Shown here: piece by piece, positions 10,613-20,880 of the stretch
Layout of the letters: each line of letters starts with the position of its first letter
How positions within the stretch are numbered: the stretch's first letter is position 1
Assembly: GCA_902702965.1 (NCBI GenBank)
Contig: CACRXP010000425.1
Coordinates: 474,028-538,027 of the forward strand
Length of the DNA stretch: 64,000 nt
Direction: 5' to 3'
DNA from: Spirometra erinaceieuropaei
Taxonomy: Eukaryota > Platyhelminthes > Cestoda > Diphyllobothriidea > Diphyllobothriidae
The notes under the pieces: generated by a model
The model's input: the letters and a program-made list of their open reading frames with translations, nothing else
The model's database searches: none
What the model was told of the DNA's origin: nothing
Made by a program: the position numbers and the translations under genes

Positions 10613-11045
10613 GCTAAGCTACGTGTGCCACAAGTGGTAGATGCACAGGACCAACACGGAGGCCACATCGGAATCAGGAAGGCGTCACCAGGTTTGCGCA
10701 CTATAACAGATGTCAACATTTCGGGGTGCGGTGGCAGATCCGGTTGCCAGCAGACGTCGTGCACGCTGAGGCTCCTGCCACCCCCCCCCCCCATTGTTGT
10801 TGGTGTTGGTCACAAAACTGGTTATTTGTTGTGTGGACCAGGGGATGTGGAGTGGAACGCCGAGGTGCGGGCTCGGCCGTGCCATCCACCTGCGACTTTC
10901 CCAGCCTCCGGTCATCTTGACTCTGTTTTGACAACGGGTTCGGGCGGGGGAGGAGAGAGTGCGGTAGCTGCTGGGCAAGTCTGCATTCACTATAATCAAA
11001 TTCCCGCACAAGTCACCGCCCCTGTTCCACCTTGCTGTGGAGCAG
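10613..11045 (-). mobile_element. Dispersed repeat family R, near full length copy
   Basis: Read on the minus strand it follows the 3473-3925 copy block for block: GGGGCGGTGACTTG, CGCACTCTCTCC, the CGCAGGTGGATGGC segment, CCACTCCACATCCCCTGG, a poly-G run (C12 on the plus strand at 10780-10791) and GATGTGGCCTCCGTGTTGG. Frames of 100-200 codons on both strands here are readings of this repeat and not conserved proteins. Confidence 0.8.
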
Positions 11046-11290
11046 GTGGGCGGTTTGGGTCCTATTTGAGGGGGAGTGCCATGAAGGCCACACTAAGAAC
11101 TAGCCTTAATCAGCGTCCTGAGAGAATCAATTTGCCCTGTTACTCGACAGCCCTCCAAGCTCCGGCTTCTTACACATTGTGGTCGTCTGAAAGCGCGTTG
11201 TGAGGAACGCACTGGTGTGTCGCGGCGACGGAGTCCCCGGAACCACACTTTGCATGAAATTGTGGAGAGGATGACCCCACTCTTGGATCA
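11046..11290 (-). repeat. Family R outer flank shared with 55.4-55.6 kb
   Basis: Sequence outside the R copy still matches 55440-55640 in part, notably CGACAGCCCTCCAAGC at 11147 versus GACAGCCCTCCAAGCC at 55579. The full element or its preferred host repeat is therefore longer than the 450 bp core. Confidence 0.5.
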
Positions 11291-12719
11291 CCTAACGTTT
11301 TAGATTCTTACTCTAGCCTATCGACACACAGATGGCATCAGACAGTGGTAACGGACGCACAGGATACACAGTATGTACAGGCCCTAGTGGATCCATCAAC
11401 CTACGGTTATTAAGATTTGCAGCTCCCGCACGAATCGTAGGTGATTGTAGTTGATGCAGTAGTAGTTTATTTGGGCCCAATCGATGCCCTAGTTACCAAG
11501 GCTACATCATCGGCATGGGTAGTTAACGTAATGACTGTTTGCCCATCTGATTCAGCCTTATCAAACCCATACAGCCTATTCCCCATGCAATTGATTACTT
11601 TGACCAGACAAAATTCTAGTGCTGAATACAGGGGGTGTGCTATTTAAGGATAGACCGCAAGACGAGGAAGACCACGATTCAAAGAAACTAGTGACTAATG
11701 GGAGCTAGCACCTTTTGCGAGAATTTCGGCCTCGGCCAGGTCCCGCAGAACCATTGGAGTCATTACTCCTACTACTGCTAAATGTTAAAACAGTCCAGTA
11801 CGGAATAATCTCCAGGATTCTGTAATACAAACGACTTACTCCAAACTGCACTCCTACCCATAAGGAACTCCAGAGATTTCCCGTCGCGATAGCGGATCTT
11901 CCGACTTGATTGCTTACTTTTGACGGAGTGTTATATAGAGTAACATATAAAGTATCCTCTCGTTAAGGCGTTTCGAGTCTTCGCTTTGTCCACTTTTTGA
12001 CAATGCCCACCAGTTGATACAAGGATAAAAACAGTCATATTATTATCTGGCCTAGGGGCGAACCCGACTTCGCACTTTCTGTCAATCTTGACTTACAAAA
12101 GTAATTACTGAAACTTCAGTTCCTACGACCCGGGCAGATATGACTTTTTTGAGCTACTTTTACGCCATCACAACGTTTGCGACAGACGAGAACATCTAGA
12201 AACCCAGCTGGTTTTTCATCCCTCCTCCATCGTGAATTGTAGGTCTGAATAGACGACCTTAAGACACTCCTTGAAATTCAACTCCCGTTCGATGACGCCA
12301 AAAATTCCCCTCTGTGGCATCAGACGATCACTGATTTCAACTTTTACAAGACGTCGGCATTTTTGGGTTCAAAAACTGGTGGACCCAATGACTTTCTGTC
12401 AAGCACAGTTTGTGTTTGGAGACAACATTTTGCTGGATGGAGGATTCGGACAGCGCCCAGGGCGACTGACAGTTTCACTATGCTTGTTTAAAGCCTCCAC
12501 CGGAAAGGGTAGGTTACGCCATCCTGGTCCCAAGTGCCAGCGTAATTTGGGCATTGAAAGTGAAGCAGGCCGAAGAGGGATGCTGAGGTCGTTAGTAGCG
12601 AAATTATCCGAGGCTGAAACGGAAAAGGCAACCTGATGTATGATAAATCGGGCGCAAGACTGAAGGAAGCCTAGCATCCCCGCAAACGACCTGGCTGACA
12701 GGTCACGTGGGGGATAGCA
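11291..12719. other. Intergenic, nothing recognised
   Basis: The 121-codon frame at 12271-12636 and its opposite-strand partner show no domain, signal peptide or splice context that I can support. Confidence 0.4.
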
Positions 12720-13080
12720 ATACCTCAAATCTAACGGTAACCTCAAAGGTAAACCTAATCCTTAACGTAATTATAAACCTAACGCTAGCCTAAAACTTAA
12801 CACTAAACCTAACCCTAAACCTACCACAAGACCAAGCTCTGACCCTAACTCTTTCCCTAACCTTAGCTGTAACCCAGGCCCCAACACCAACCCTAACTTT
12901 AACCATAATCCTAACCTTAACCGTAAGCCTAACCTAACCCTAACACTAATCTCAACCCCAAATGGAACATCAAACATAAACCAAAACCGCAATCCATACC
13001 TTAACTCTAACTGGAACCTGTAAAATTAACATAAATCCTAACGTTAAACTCAATTCCTAGCCTGACACTAAAAGTACCCC
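12720..13080. repeat. Degenerate CCCTAA interstitial telomere-like array
   Basis: The plus strand is dominated by variants of CCCTAA, AACCTAA and CCTAAC with drifting period, for example ACCTAACCCTAAACC near 12805-12825 and CTAACCTAACCCTAACAC near 12930. This is a decayed TTAGGG-type block pointing on the minus strand. The frame at 12771-12992 (alternating Leu/Gly) is only this repeat read on the minus strand. Confidence 0.85.
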
Positions 13081-14100
13081 TACATCTAAACCGAAACATC
13101 AGGTTGCCCTGTTCCACTTTAGCTTTGGCTACTTTCCCACTAACGGTTTCAGCATTCTCCTTTGACTTATTTTCCTTTCAATGCCCACATTGCGCTTACA
13201 CTTGGGACCAGGACAGCCTATCCGACTCCTACCCCCTCCTTCTTCTTAATGTACTAGCACTTCGCATGTGAGGCATTTCAGTAGTGTGATTATGGCACAC
13301 GAATGGAGGTCTTGAAAGCCAAAATCGTTCTCACATATGAGGCAACCTGTTGTGCGCATATAATTGCATCCTATTTCTTCGAGTAACAAGTATTTGATAA
13401 AAAAAATCACTGTCTCATATATGCCAGCAGCATGGACGATTTGTCGTCTACAGATCGCCGTATTTAATTACAGTTTACAGACCACTTTGGATGTCTGTTC
13501 CAGGATATGCAATTAACTTCAGACTAAACAAAGTCGGCTGTGTCCCTGCCCTGGCACAGGCGCCAAATGCACCGAGTCAGCAACTGATGAAGATAGTCTC
13601 ATATTTAGGGTCATTTTAAAAGGATGATAAATCCCATGGCACAGGAATCCACAGAGAGCTGATGTTTTAGACCACTGCAGCAGTGCATTTCTTATCTGCC
13701 ATCGTCTTTGCACCAATGCATATTCCGTCTGCTCCCCCCCCCTCCTCCGTCCCGTCCTTGTTCACCGGTGAGCCCGTCCAACAATGCCTTCGGGAGTTTC
13801 CCTTAATGCAGACTTCCATAAATTATTCAGTAGGGCGGAAAGCGGTAAGGTGAATAGGACAGCGGACTATTTGCGTTTCCGGTTCTCGCTCTGCATTTCC
13901 ATCCCCGACAGCTCGGAGATGGGTTGAACTTGTAATAGAAAGAAGTATGCATCAGCACTGGGGAAGAGTCTTCATTTGCTCAGGATGAATGGCGTGTCCT
14001 GAGAGGTTAAGGAGGTCGAAGAATTTTCAAAAAAGTGCTCGCTGTAAGACGCGGGAATAGGAAGCCATCCACGTAAAACAGGTGGTCCTGTGCTAAATTC
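13081..14100. other. Intergenic, nothing recognised
   Basis: Contains a short C run at 13734-13744. No supported gene. Confidence 0.4.
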
Positions 14101-14119
14101 CAAGAATGTCCTAATAGTA

Positions 14120-14295
14120 ATCCTTTTACTAACCCTAACCCTAATTTTCCTACAATGTAGCTCAAGATCACCTGGGATACCCGGGGTTCCTGTTCCCGTT
14201 GCCAACCGAAAGCCCGAAGGCATGATTCCTGACACTAACCCTAACCCCTATCTCAAACTACAACCACAGCCCCAACTGTAACTCTAACCCTCAGT
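14120..14295. repeat. Telomere-like repeat scraps
   Basis: ACTAACCCTAACCCTAA at 14129 and ACTAACCCTAACCCCTA at 14233, with more diverged units between and after, in the same orientation as the 12.7 kb array. This is probably the far edge of one original block. Confidence 0.75.
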
Positions 14296-14395
14296 TTCAT
14301 TTTCTACCGCAGAGTTCGTCAGTAAAACTCGTCTCCGATGGTCAGGAAGCAGGTAATCCATCTTATGGCCCTCAGTCGTCTAAGTCTAAAACCGG

Positions 14396-14914
14396 NNNNN
14401 NNNNNNNNNNNNNNNNNNNNNNNNNNNNNNNNNNNNNNNNNNNNNNNNNNNNNNNNNNNNNNNNNNNNNNNNNNNNNNNNNNNNNNNNNNNNNNNNNNNN
14501 NNNNNNNNNNNNNNNNNNNNNNNNNNNNNNNNNNNNNNNNNNNNNNNNNNNNNNNNNNNNNNNNNNNNNNNNNNNNNNNNNNNNNNNNNNNNNNNNNNNN
14601 NNNNNNNNNNNNNNNNNNNNNNNNNNNNNNNNNNNNNNNNNNNNNNNNNNNNNNNNNNNNNNNNNNNNNNNNNNNNNNNNNNNNNNNNNNNNNNNNNNNN
14701 NNNNNNNNNNNNNNNNNNNNNNNNNNNNNNNNNNNNNNNNNNNNNNNNNNNNNNNNNNNNNNNNNNNNNNNNNNNNNNNNNNNNNNNNNNNNNNNNNNNN
14801 NNNNNNNNNNNNNNNNNNNNNNNNNNNNNNNNNNNNNNNNNNNNNNNNNNNNNNNNNNNNNNNNNNNNNNNNNNNNNNNNNNNNNNNNNNNNNNNNNNNN
14901 NNNNNNNNNNNNNN
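14396..14914. other. Assembly gap (519 N)
   Basis: A run of N. The sequence on its right is already inside the reverse transcriptase of a Ty3/gypsy element, while the sequence on its left shows no gag, protease or LTR. The gap size may be an estimate, because about 0.5 kb is too short for the missing 5' half of a complete element. Confidence 0.95.
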
Positions 14915-14915
14915 T

Positions 14916-17221
14916 GCTGCCCAAACATGTCAGAGGTTCATTGACCGAGTCCTACGTGGTCTCCCGTTTGTGTACGCCTACATCGATGACCTCTTGGTGG
15001 CCAGTCGAAATGCCGAGGAACACAAAGAGCATCTTGCCTTAGTGTTTGACCACCTCGATCAGTTTGGCGTGGTCATTAACCCTTCGAAATGTGTTCTGGG
15101 TGTGCCGTCCCTTGATTTTCTTGGTCACCATGTCGATGCACAAAGCTTGCGTCCCCTCTCTTCCAAGGTTGAGGCCATTCGTGACTTTCCTCCACCAACC
15201 TCCAAACGTCAGTTGCAACGTTTCCTTGGCATGGTAAACTTTTATCGCCGGTTCCTGCCGAACTGTGCCGACCTTATGCTGCCACTCACCAACTTGCTCT
15301 CTGGTCCCAAGGGTCCCCTTCAGTTACGTGGCCACGCGCTGACTGCTTCTGAGAGAATAAAAACCTCCCTTGCTGATGCTACCTTGCTCACTCATCCTGC
15401 TCCAGAAGCCCCATTGTCCCTGATGGTTGATGCTTCGACCGTTGCCGTAGGAGCAGTCCTCCAACAGCATATCAACGACTCGACACGACCGTTGGCATTC
15501 TTCTCCAAGAAGCTTTCACCTGCCGAGACGAGATATAGCACGTTTGGCCGTGAACTTCTTGCCATTTACCTAGCCGCAAAACATTTCCGACACTTCCTTG
15601 AGGGTCGTGACTTCACAATTTTCACAAACCACAAACCACTTACATTTGCCATCCGATCCCATTCTGACAAATATAACCCGAGAGAGATTTCTCATTTGGA
15701 TTACATCTCGCAATTCACCACCGACATCCGCCACATTGATGGCCCGAAGAATGCGGTGACCGACATACTGTCCAGACCTTCCCTCTCGACGTTTCACCTC
15801 TCACACGGGATTGATCTTGGTGCTATGGCGGCTGAACAACGACGTGTTGGATGCCGTGGCGACGAGTCTGTTGACAGTCTTCAATTAGTTGACGTCCCAT
15901 TGACCACCGGCACCGGCACAATCCTGTGTGGCGTATCGACTCCTTTTCATCGCCCTTATGTGCCTGCCTCGATGCGTCGAGCTGTTTTTCAAACTCTTCA
16001 CGGACTCTCCCATCCTGGGATTCGAACCTCACAGAAGCTCCTCGCGGAAAGGTTCGTATGGCCTGAGTTGAACAAGGATGTGAAAGCTTGGACACGATCG
16101 TGCCTGTGCTGTCAACGTAACAGGGTTCAACTCCACAACAAGTCTCCATCGGGCACGTTCCCCAGCCCCGATGCACGGTTCAACCATGTGTATTTAGATG
16201 TCGTAGGTCCTTTACCTCCATCCAATGGCTATACTCACCTTCTCACCTGCGTTGATCGCTATACCCGTTGGCCGGAAGCCATTCCTTTACCGAATGTGCA
16301 AGCTGAGACCATTGTGAAAGCCTTCGTCAGTCGTTGGGTCGCCATATTCGGTGCGCCATCCATGATTACGACTGATCGAGGCGCGCAGTTTGAGTCCACA
16401 CTTTTCAAAACTCTCCTCAACTTCCTTGACTGCACACGTATTCGGACGACGGCCTACCACCCAGCTGCCAACGGCATGGTTGAGTGTTTCCACCGCCAGC
16501 TAAAAACTGCACTGCGTGTCGCAGAAGATTCCGAAAACTGGTCAGACAATGTACCCGTTGCACTTCTTGGCATTCGTGCGGCACTGAAGTCAGACTTGGA
16601 CTGCAGCGCAGCCGAATTGGTTTTCGGCACTACCCTCCGGCTCCCTGGTGAGATAGTCACCCCAACCTCTCGTGGTGCCGAAGAGACCCTTGAAAATTTT
16701 GTGCATCGTCTGCGACAATTCATGCGCTCGCTTTCCCCGGTTCCACCTCGAGCTCCATCGACCGAGCCTTATGTTGAAAAAGGCTTAGCCAACTGCACCC
16801 ATGTGTTCGTTCGGTGTGATCGTGTGCGGAAGCCGTTAGAATCACCATACGAACGAACGTTCCGTGTGCTTGCACGTAACAGCAAGACCTTTCGGATCCT
16901 GCGAGGCGACAAAGAGGACGTAGTCAGCATCGACCGGGTCAAGGCTGCTGTTGCAGAGGAGCCCCGGACGTGGCTCAAGGACAAGCATGTGCTGACCCCA
17001 TACCTCCTCCCACTCCTTTTTCACTTTCCCCACCTATCCCTCCATCCCGTATACTTCCTCTTCCTTCTTTTTCGCAGCATCAAACTGCAACCTCTTCCTC
17101 CACCCTTAACTTGTCAACTACAACATCTACTCAGCTGCCTCCAACGGTGCCTCCCGCATATATCACCCGCAGTGGACGTCGCGTTCACTTTCCTGATCGC
17201 CTAGTTACTCATTTCTCCTAG
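14916..17221 (+). pseudogene. pol: Ty3/gypsy retrotransposon pol (RT, RNase H, integrase), 5' end in gap
   Basis: An open frame emerges from the gap and runs to 17204. It starts in the RT palm with the catalytic YIDD at about 14979, then the FLGH and FLGMVNFYRRF blocks of the RT thumb. RNase H follows (LMVDAS, FGRELLAIYLA, TNHKPL). The integrase zinc finger is H...H with CLCC, then the catalytic core with DVVGPLPP, TTDRGAQFES and AYHPAANGMVE, the expected D, D and E. Low divergence and one long frame suggest a fairly young copy. The family's usual proline-rich end with RSGRRVHFPDRL lies in the next frame (16970-17221), so one frameshift lies near 16960-17000. Domain order RT-RH-IN is that of Ty3/gypsy, perhaps the CsRn1-like group common in flatworms. 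Confidence 0.93.
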
Positions 17222-17266
17222 ACCTTTGTTTGTCCTTCGGCGTCGTTCACGCCGCCCTCCGGTCTC

Positions 17267-17278
17267 GGAGGGGGGTAC
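17267..17278 (+). other. Polypurine tract of the Ty3/gypsy element
   Basis: GGAGGGGGGTAC immediately before a TGTGCTG start. This is the expected position of plus-strand priming next to a 3' LTR. Confidence 0.7.
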
Positions 17279-17505
17279 TGTGCTGAACTACTTGACCTTT
17301 GACAATCTTGTCACGTTTGTTTTACTGTAGCATTTGTTTTAACGTGACGAGGACTCCGCCGCTTGTAAGCTTCGCGCCGCTTGCGTGCTCTCTGGTCAGG
17401 TCGTTGCACATTTTGAATATTAACTTTATTCACTTACTGGCCTTCCTTACCTCTCTCCGTTTATGAGGTTAGTAAGACGTAGTTCGTTAGTTCGCGGGAA
17501 CGACA
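17279..17505 (+). mobile_element. Probable 3' LTR of the Ty3/gypsy element
   Basis: It starts TGTGCTGAAC after the polypurine tract and the best end is GGGAACGACA at 17505, giving TG...CA termini and about 227 bp. The end is inferred from where SINE sequence resumes. There is no second LTR in the window to compare, since the 5' end is lost in the gap. Confidence 0.6.
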
Positions 17506-17506
17506 T

Positions 17507-17578
17507 AACTTACGTCAAGAAGTCCGACACCTCCAACCATTGCGCCACGGCCTCGTTGTCCTGTCGGTTGCGATCGGG
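17507..17578 (-). mobile_element. tRNA-derived SINE, copy 3 (head only, cut by the LTR)
   Basis: The minus strand reads CGATCGCAACCGACAGGACA, then GGCCGTGGCGCAATGG (A box) and GTCGGACTTCT. Family similarity is then lost at the LTR boundary, so the B-box half is missing. The simplest reading is that the Ty3/gypsy element inserted into this SINE. Confidence 0.7.
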
Positions 17579-17639
17579 AATATACAATAGTAGAGGAGCG
17601 TTCACCTTTTTCTTGTGTTTGTTGGGAATGCTATTCTGC

Positions 17640-17790
17640 AGACATATGTATATATATTTATTGGAAGACAGGCATCCCAAGAAACGTAATTTGAAAGCAA
17701 GCATGTTCTTTGGGAAAAATATAAAAACGTTATTAGATAATTTTTCGACGCTGGTTTACCATGTCGTCGTCAGACTTGGGTAAATGTGCA
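17640..17790 (-). repeat. PLE-2 terminal inverted repeat, left
   Basis: Inverse of 18640-18770. Shared blocks include TATATATATTTA, TTCTTTGGGAA, AACGCTGGTT (GACGCTGGTT here) and GTCGTCAGACTT. It carries a hammerhead-like core on the minus strand (17743-17773). Confidence 0.75.
17743..17773 (-). ncRNA. Hammerhead-like core in PLE-2 left terminus
   Basis: The minus strand reads CTGACGA, one C, then GAC...GTC enclosing an inner TGG/CCA hairpin, then GAAA. This matches the order of a hammerhead core (CUGANGA, stem II, GAAA). The cleavage triplet and stem III are not convincing here, so activity is doubtful. Confidence 0.4.
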
Positions 17791-18460
17791 AAAACGGTTG
17801 CCATTTCAAACGTGCTGAGAAATCAATACTCATTTGGTGCTTCAGCCAGTAAGCGGCCACCGTGTGCGTCAGTCTGTATCGATTAGCTTTCGTCTCTCCC
17901 ACTTTTCCCTGCGATTTTGTCCATGGCATCTGACTTGATGTGCCGATTGATGCGTGACTCACCGGAGTGCATGGCTTGAAGGAATTCTCCGCCTTTTTGG
18001 AGGGGCAAACTCCGGCGATGTGAGTTTTGCGCCATACGAAGGTGTGCCCAGAATCAAGGGCGTACATTGTCATTTGAGACAGGTGGTCCCGCCTCCTAAC
18101 TGCCATTTGGTGTTCGTGGATGCGTATAGAGGCAGATTTTACCGTTTGGTCACAGTACGCGGCACTACAGGCATCGTGTGGGATCTTAAAGACGATTTTC
18201 TTTTTACCGAGATAGCCAACCTTATCCTCAGGGTGTACAAGCTTATTGCGTAAGGTAGTCATTAGCTTGTGCGCCGCTTTTATTTGACGTTTCCTCAAGT
18301 GCCTTTCAGCAAGTTCAGACAGATTCCTGATGTAAGGAATGCTTCGCCAAGTATTTGCTTTGGGTGCTTGAGTGGAACTATCTAGTTCCTTTTTTTATCC
18401 CTTTTTGTCTCATGCATCGACGTACAAAATCTCTAGGGTAACCGTTCTGGGAAAATAACT
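17756..18460 (-). pseudogene. Penelope-like element PLE-2, connector and GIY-YIG endonuclease
   Basis: A 180-codon frame (17756-18298) reads KKIVFKIPHDACSAAYCDQT, then IRIHEHQMAVRR, then MYALDSGHTFVW. This is the typical Penelope endonuclease order: a VYKIPC...CxxxYIGETG-type opening, an R..EH helix and an H..DTGH motif. Upstream, broken by stops, are NGYPRDFVRRCM and HSLHQESV-type connector residues that normally follow the RT. The lineage differs clearly from PLE-1. The GIY-YIG tyrosine pair is damaged (AAYCDQT), so the copy is dead. The RT itself is absent. Confidence 0.8.
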
Positions 18461-18639
18461 CAAACAGGCAGTTATGCTCAACTTGGTAGATTTTTTCATC
18501 AGAGCCATGTGTTTTTTGTGCGATGTAGCAGACTTTTTACAGTACTCCGCTTGTGAGAGGTTGACTGTTCCTTTCATAGTGTAGAATTACTTCCGCATAT
18601 GGTTCTTTGCGGTACGGCCATGTGCAATGTTCCGTTAGT

Positions 18640-18770
18640 CTTTTTTGCACAGTTACTTAAGTCTGACGACGATGACCTGGGGAACCAGCGTTGAAAATTT
18701 ACCTAATAAAGTCTTCTATTCTTCCCAAAGAACGTGTTTGCCTTCAAATATATATTTATATATATTTAGT
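18640..18770 (+). repeat. PLE-2 terminal inverted repeat, right
   Basis: Inverse partner of 17640-17790, ending in an AT-rich TATATATTTATATATATTTA tract. Together the arms bracket about 1.1 kb that contains the PLE-2 endonuclease. Confidence 0.75.
18663..18697 (+). ncRNA. Hammerhead-like core in PLE-2 right terminus
   Basis: CTGACGA, one C, then GAT...GTT with an inner CTGG/CCAG hairpin (loop GGAA), then GAAA. It is the counterpart of the left-terminus motif, with different but still pairing stem bases. Confidence 0.4.
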
Positions 18771-20369
18771 ACAAAGATCCCCAGTTTATAGTGACACCCA
18801 TTAAGTACGTTCGACTCAAAATCATGCTAGTTGAGAGGAGGATGCTGTCCCTGTGAATTACTAATTATATGAACAAATACGTTTCCAAAGTCTCATGGGA
18901 ACTCTCAGCGTGGATGGCGTCCGACGTTTATCTCCAACACAAAAAGCCTGCCAAAAGCCTCACAACTTTCACATGAGGACTGATGAGATCGATCGACAAG
19001 TACTTCAAAGAATAACTTCCAGCAGCTACATGAACGCCGACTAAGGGGTGAATTTTGAAAATTACGCGCAGGCAGTTGTCAAACAGTGTACAAAACTGAG
19101 ATGGGTTCACTTTTGTGGAGTAGTCAATAGGTAATGCCATAAGTAGTGTTGCCACTTGATTGCGATTGGTGCGTCTGTAACCGTCCACCAATCCTGTTTG
19201 ATAAAACGTTTCAAGCATTTGCACTTGGCCACACGCTTCGTTTTCCATGCCACGCTGAATGTTGGAACGCGAATGGAAAACCATGTGGGCCGAACTTACG
19301 GCCAAAAGCCCTCTTATCTCGGATGCGTTCATAGCTCGAGACCTAATTTGGCAAACTGCTGTCAATAATACTTGAATGAGCTTCAAGAAGTAAAATCTTT
19401 CCAGCACAAGCGTGCACGGAGAATGTCTTATTGCTTGGTCTCATAGGCGGCTCTCATAAGACCGACCAAACACGAAATAGGAGTAGCTTTGATGAACCAA
19501 AAAGAGAAAATATGAAGATCTTGATTTTGAAATTGCAGAATGTAGGTAGAAATGCAAGTGGTATTTCGAATTCATACCCGAACCCTGCCAGCCGAGACCA
19601 AAGCCAGTGTAGGTGCAGATACGCTGGGGGGGGGGGGAGGAGGAGGGAGAGTGGACATTATTTACGTGCTACGATTTTTGTCCTGCCTTGTTTGAATCGC
19701 TTGTTGCCTTTCCTTCATCGCCAATGACGAACTGACAGTCCTGCTCTTGATTACCGGCCCTCGGTGAATTGATGGCCCATGTGGACAATTGCACCGGGCT
19801 GCGGGCTAGAGACGTCCTGACTCGAGTAGTCCGCAACTCAGGCGAATGCCGTTCTCTGCGGGAATCTCGGCCAGCAAGGGCATGAAGATAGGATGTTGTC
19901 CTAAATCTTAAGTGGCGACCTGGACGGGCAGATTGAAGATTCTGCAGTAGGGAAGGAGGGAGGAGAGCGCCGAGCAACGCAGGTCAGCAAAAGTACAATC
20001 AAGGCAAGCAACAGCTTGACTGTTGCTCACTTGGTAGTCTCCGATCACGGCGTGGGGACCAGCGGGGTTCTCCGGGCAGCTTGCCAGCTGCCGTCGCTAC
20101 AGCAGTGCGGCTAGCAGAATACCGAGTGCAACGGTAGAACGAGTTGCCCAACTCGCTTTTATGTGTTCGAAAAACGCCGTGCAGACCCCAGACTTGCCTC
20201 TGTGTTGCACAGTGCCAACGTGGAATTAGGGAGAATAATTGCTGAGAATTGTTTGCCAGTCGTTTTATTTCCTTTGTCGATCCCGCCCCAAAACTCTGCC
20301 GACTACTTTTACCAAAATGACTCCTCCTCCTCCTCCCTCCTCCACTTTTAAATTTTAAAGCTTTTAGAT
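18771..20369. other. Intergenic, with a GC-richer patch
   Basis: A G13 run lies at 19627-19639. From about 19700 to 20150 the base composition is richer in GC than its neighbours, which could mark an unrecognised exon or repeat. The 159-codon minus frame at 18928-19407 has no domain that I can name. Confidence 0.35.
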
Positions 20370-20659
20370 ACCTGTACTAGCCCAATGAAAAGCTACCGGT
20401 AGCATCCACCCAAACTGATGTTCTGAATAATGCCAGCGTATAGCCAGCTGGGAGCAAGTGACGTTGCAAAAAAAACCAAAATAGTCGATTTTTACTCTGA
20501 ATAATTTGCTTGATAGCATTGCGTAGACGCGTTTTCTGCAAATAAAAAGGGCATGTACTTGAAGGGAATAGACGAGAGAGCAAATTGCGTGACGATTAAG
20601 TTGTCTGGAGATTTTCAAATCAGTTTCTTCCATCCGGCTGCATGTGGTACGATACGTAC

Positions 20660-20880
20660 TGCATGTTGTGCGGTGGTATGCGTAGGTGCGGGTTTTCGCC
20701 GTGTCAACCACCTGTGTCCTCTTCCGCCACCGGTATCCTTGACTCTGTCCTGACACTGGATGTGGATAGGGAAGGAGGGGAGAGTGTGGTAGATGCATCG
20801 TAAGTTTGTTATCACTTTAAATTAACTCACGCGCAGGTCACCGTTCCTGATTTCTGCTTGCTGTGGAACAGACGGCAGAA
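20660..20880 (-). mobile_element. Family R fragment within complex C
   Basis: The minus strand carries the CATCTACCACACTCTCCCC block, GTCAGGACAGAGTCAAGG and GGTTGACACGGCGAAAACCC. It pairs with 43030-43250 on the plus strand. Confidence 0.65.

Noticed and set aside
10601..11203. 200-codon open frame
   Set aside because: It runs through family R and its flank. The homologous copy at 3.5 kb has different frames, and the peptide is low complexity.
12771..12992. 73-codon Leu/Gly-rich frame
   Set aside because: It is degenerate telomere-like repeat read on the minus strand.
14319..15042. Open frames of 180-234 codons spanning the N run
   Set aside because: They consist mostly of unknown bases and carry no evidence of coding outside the Ty3/gypsy frame.
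18928..19407. 159-codon minus frame upstream of PLE-2 as its RT
   Set aside because: None of the Penelope RT blocks are present, and it lies outside the PLE-2 terminal repeats.
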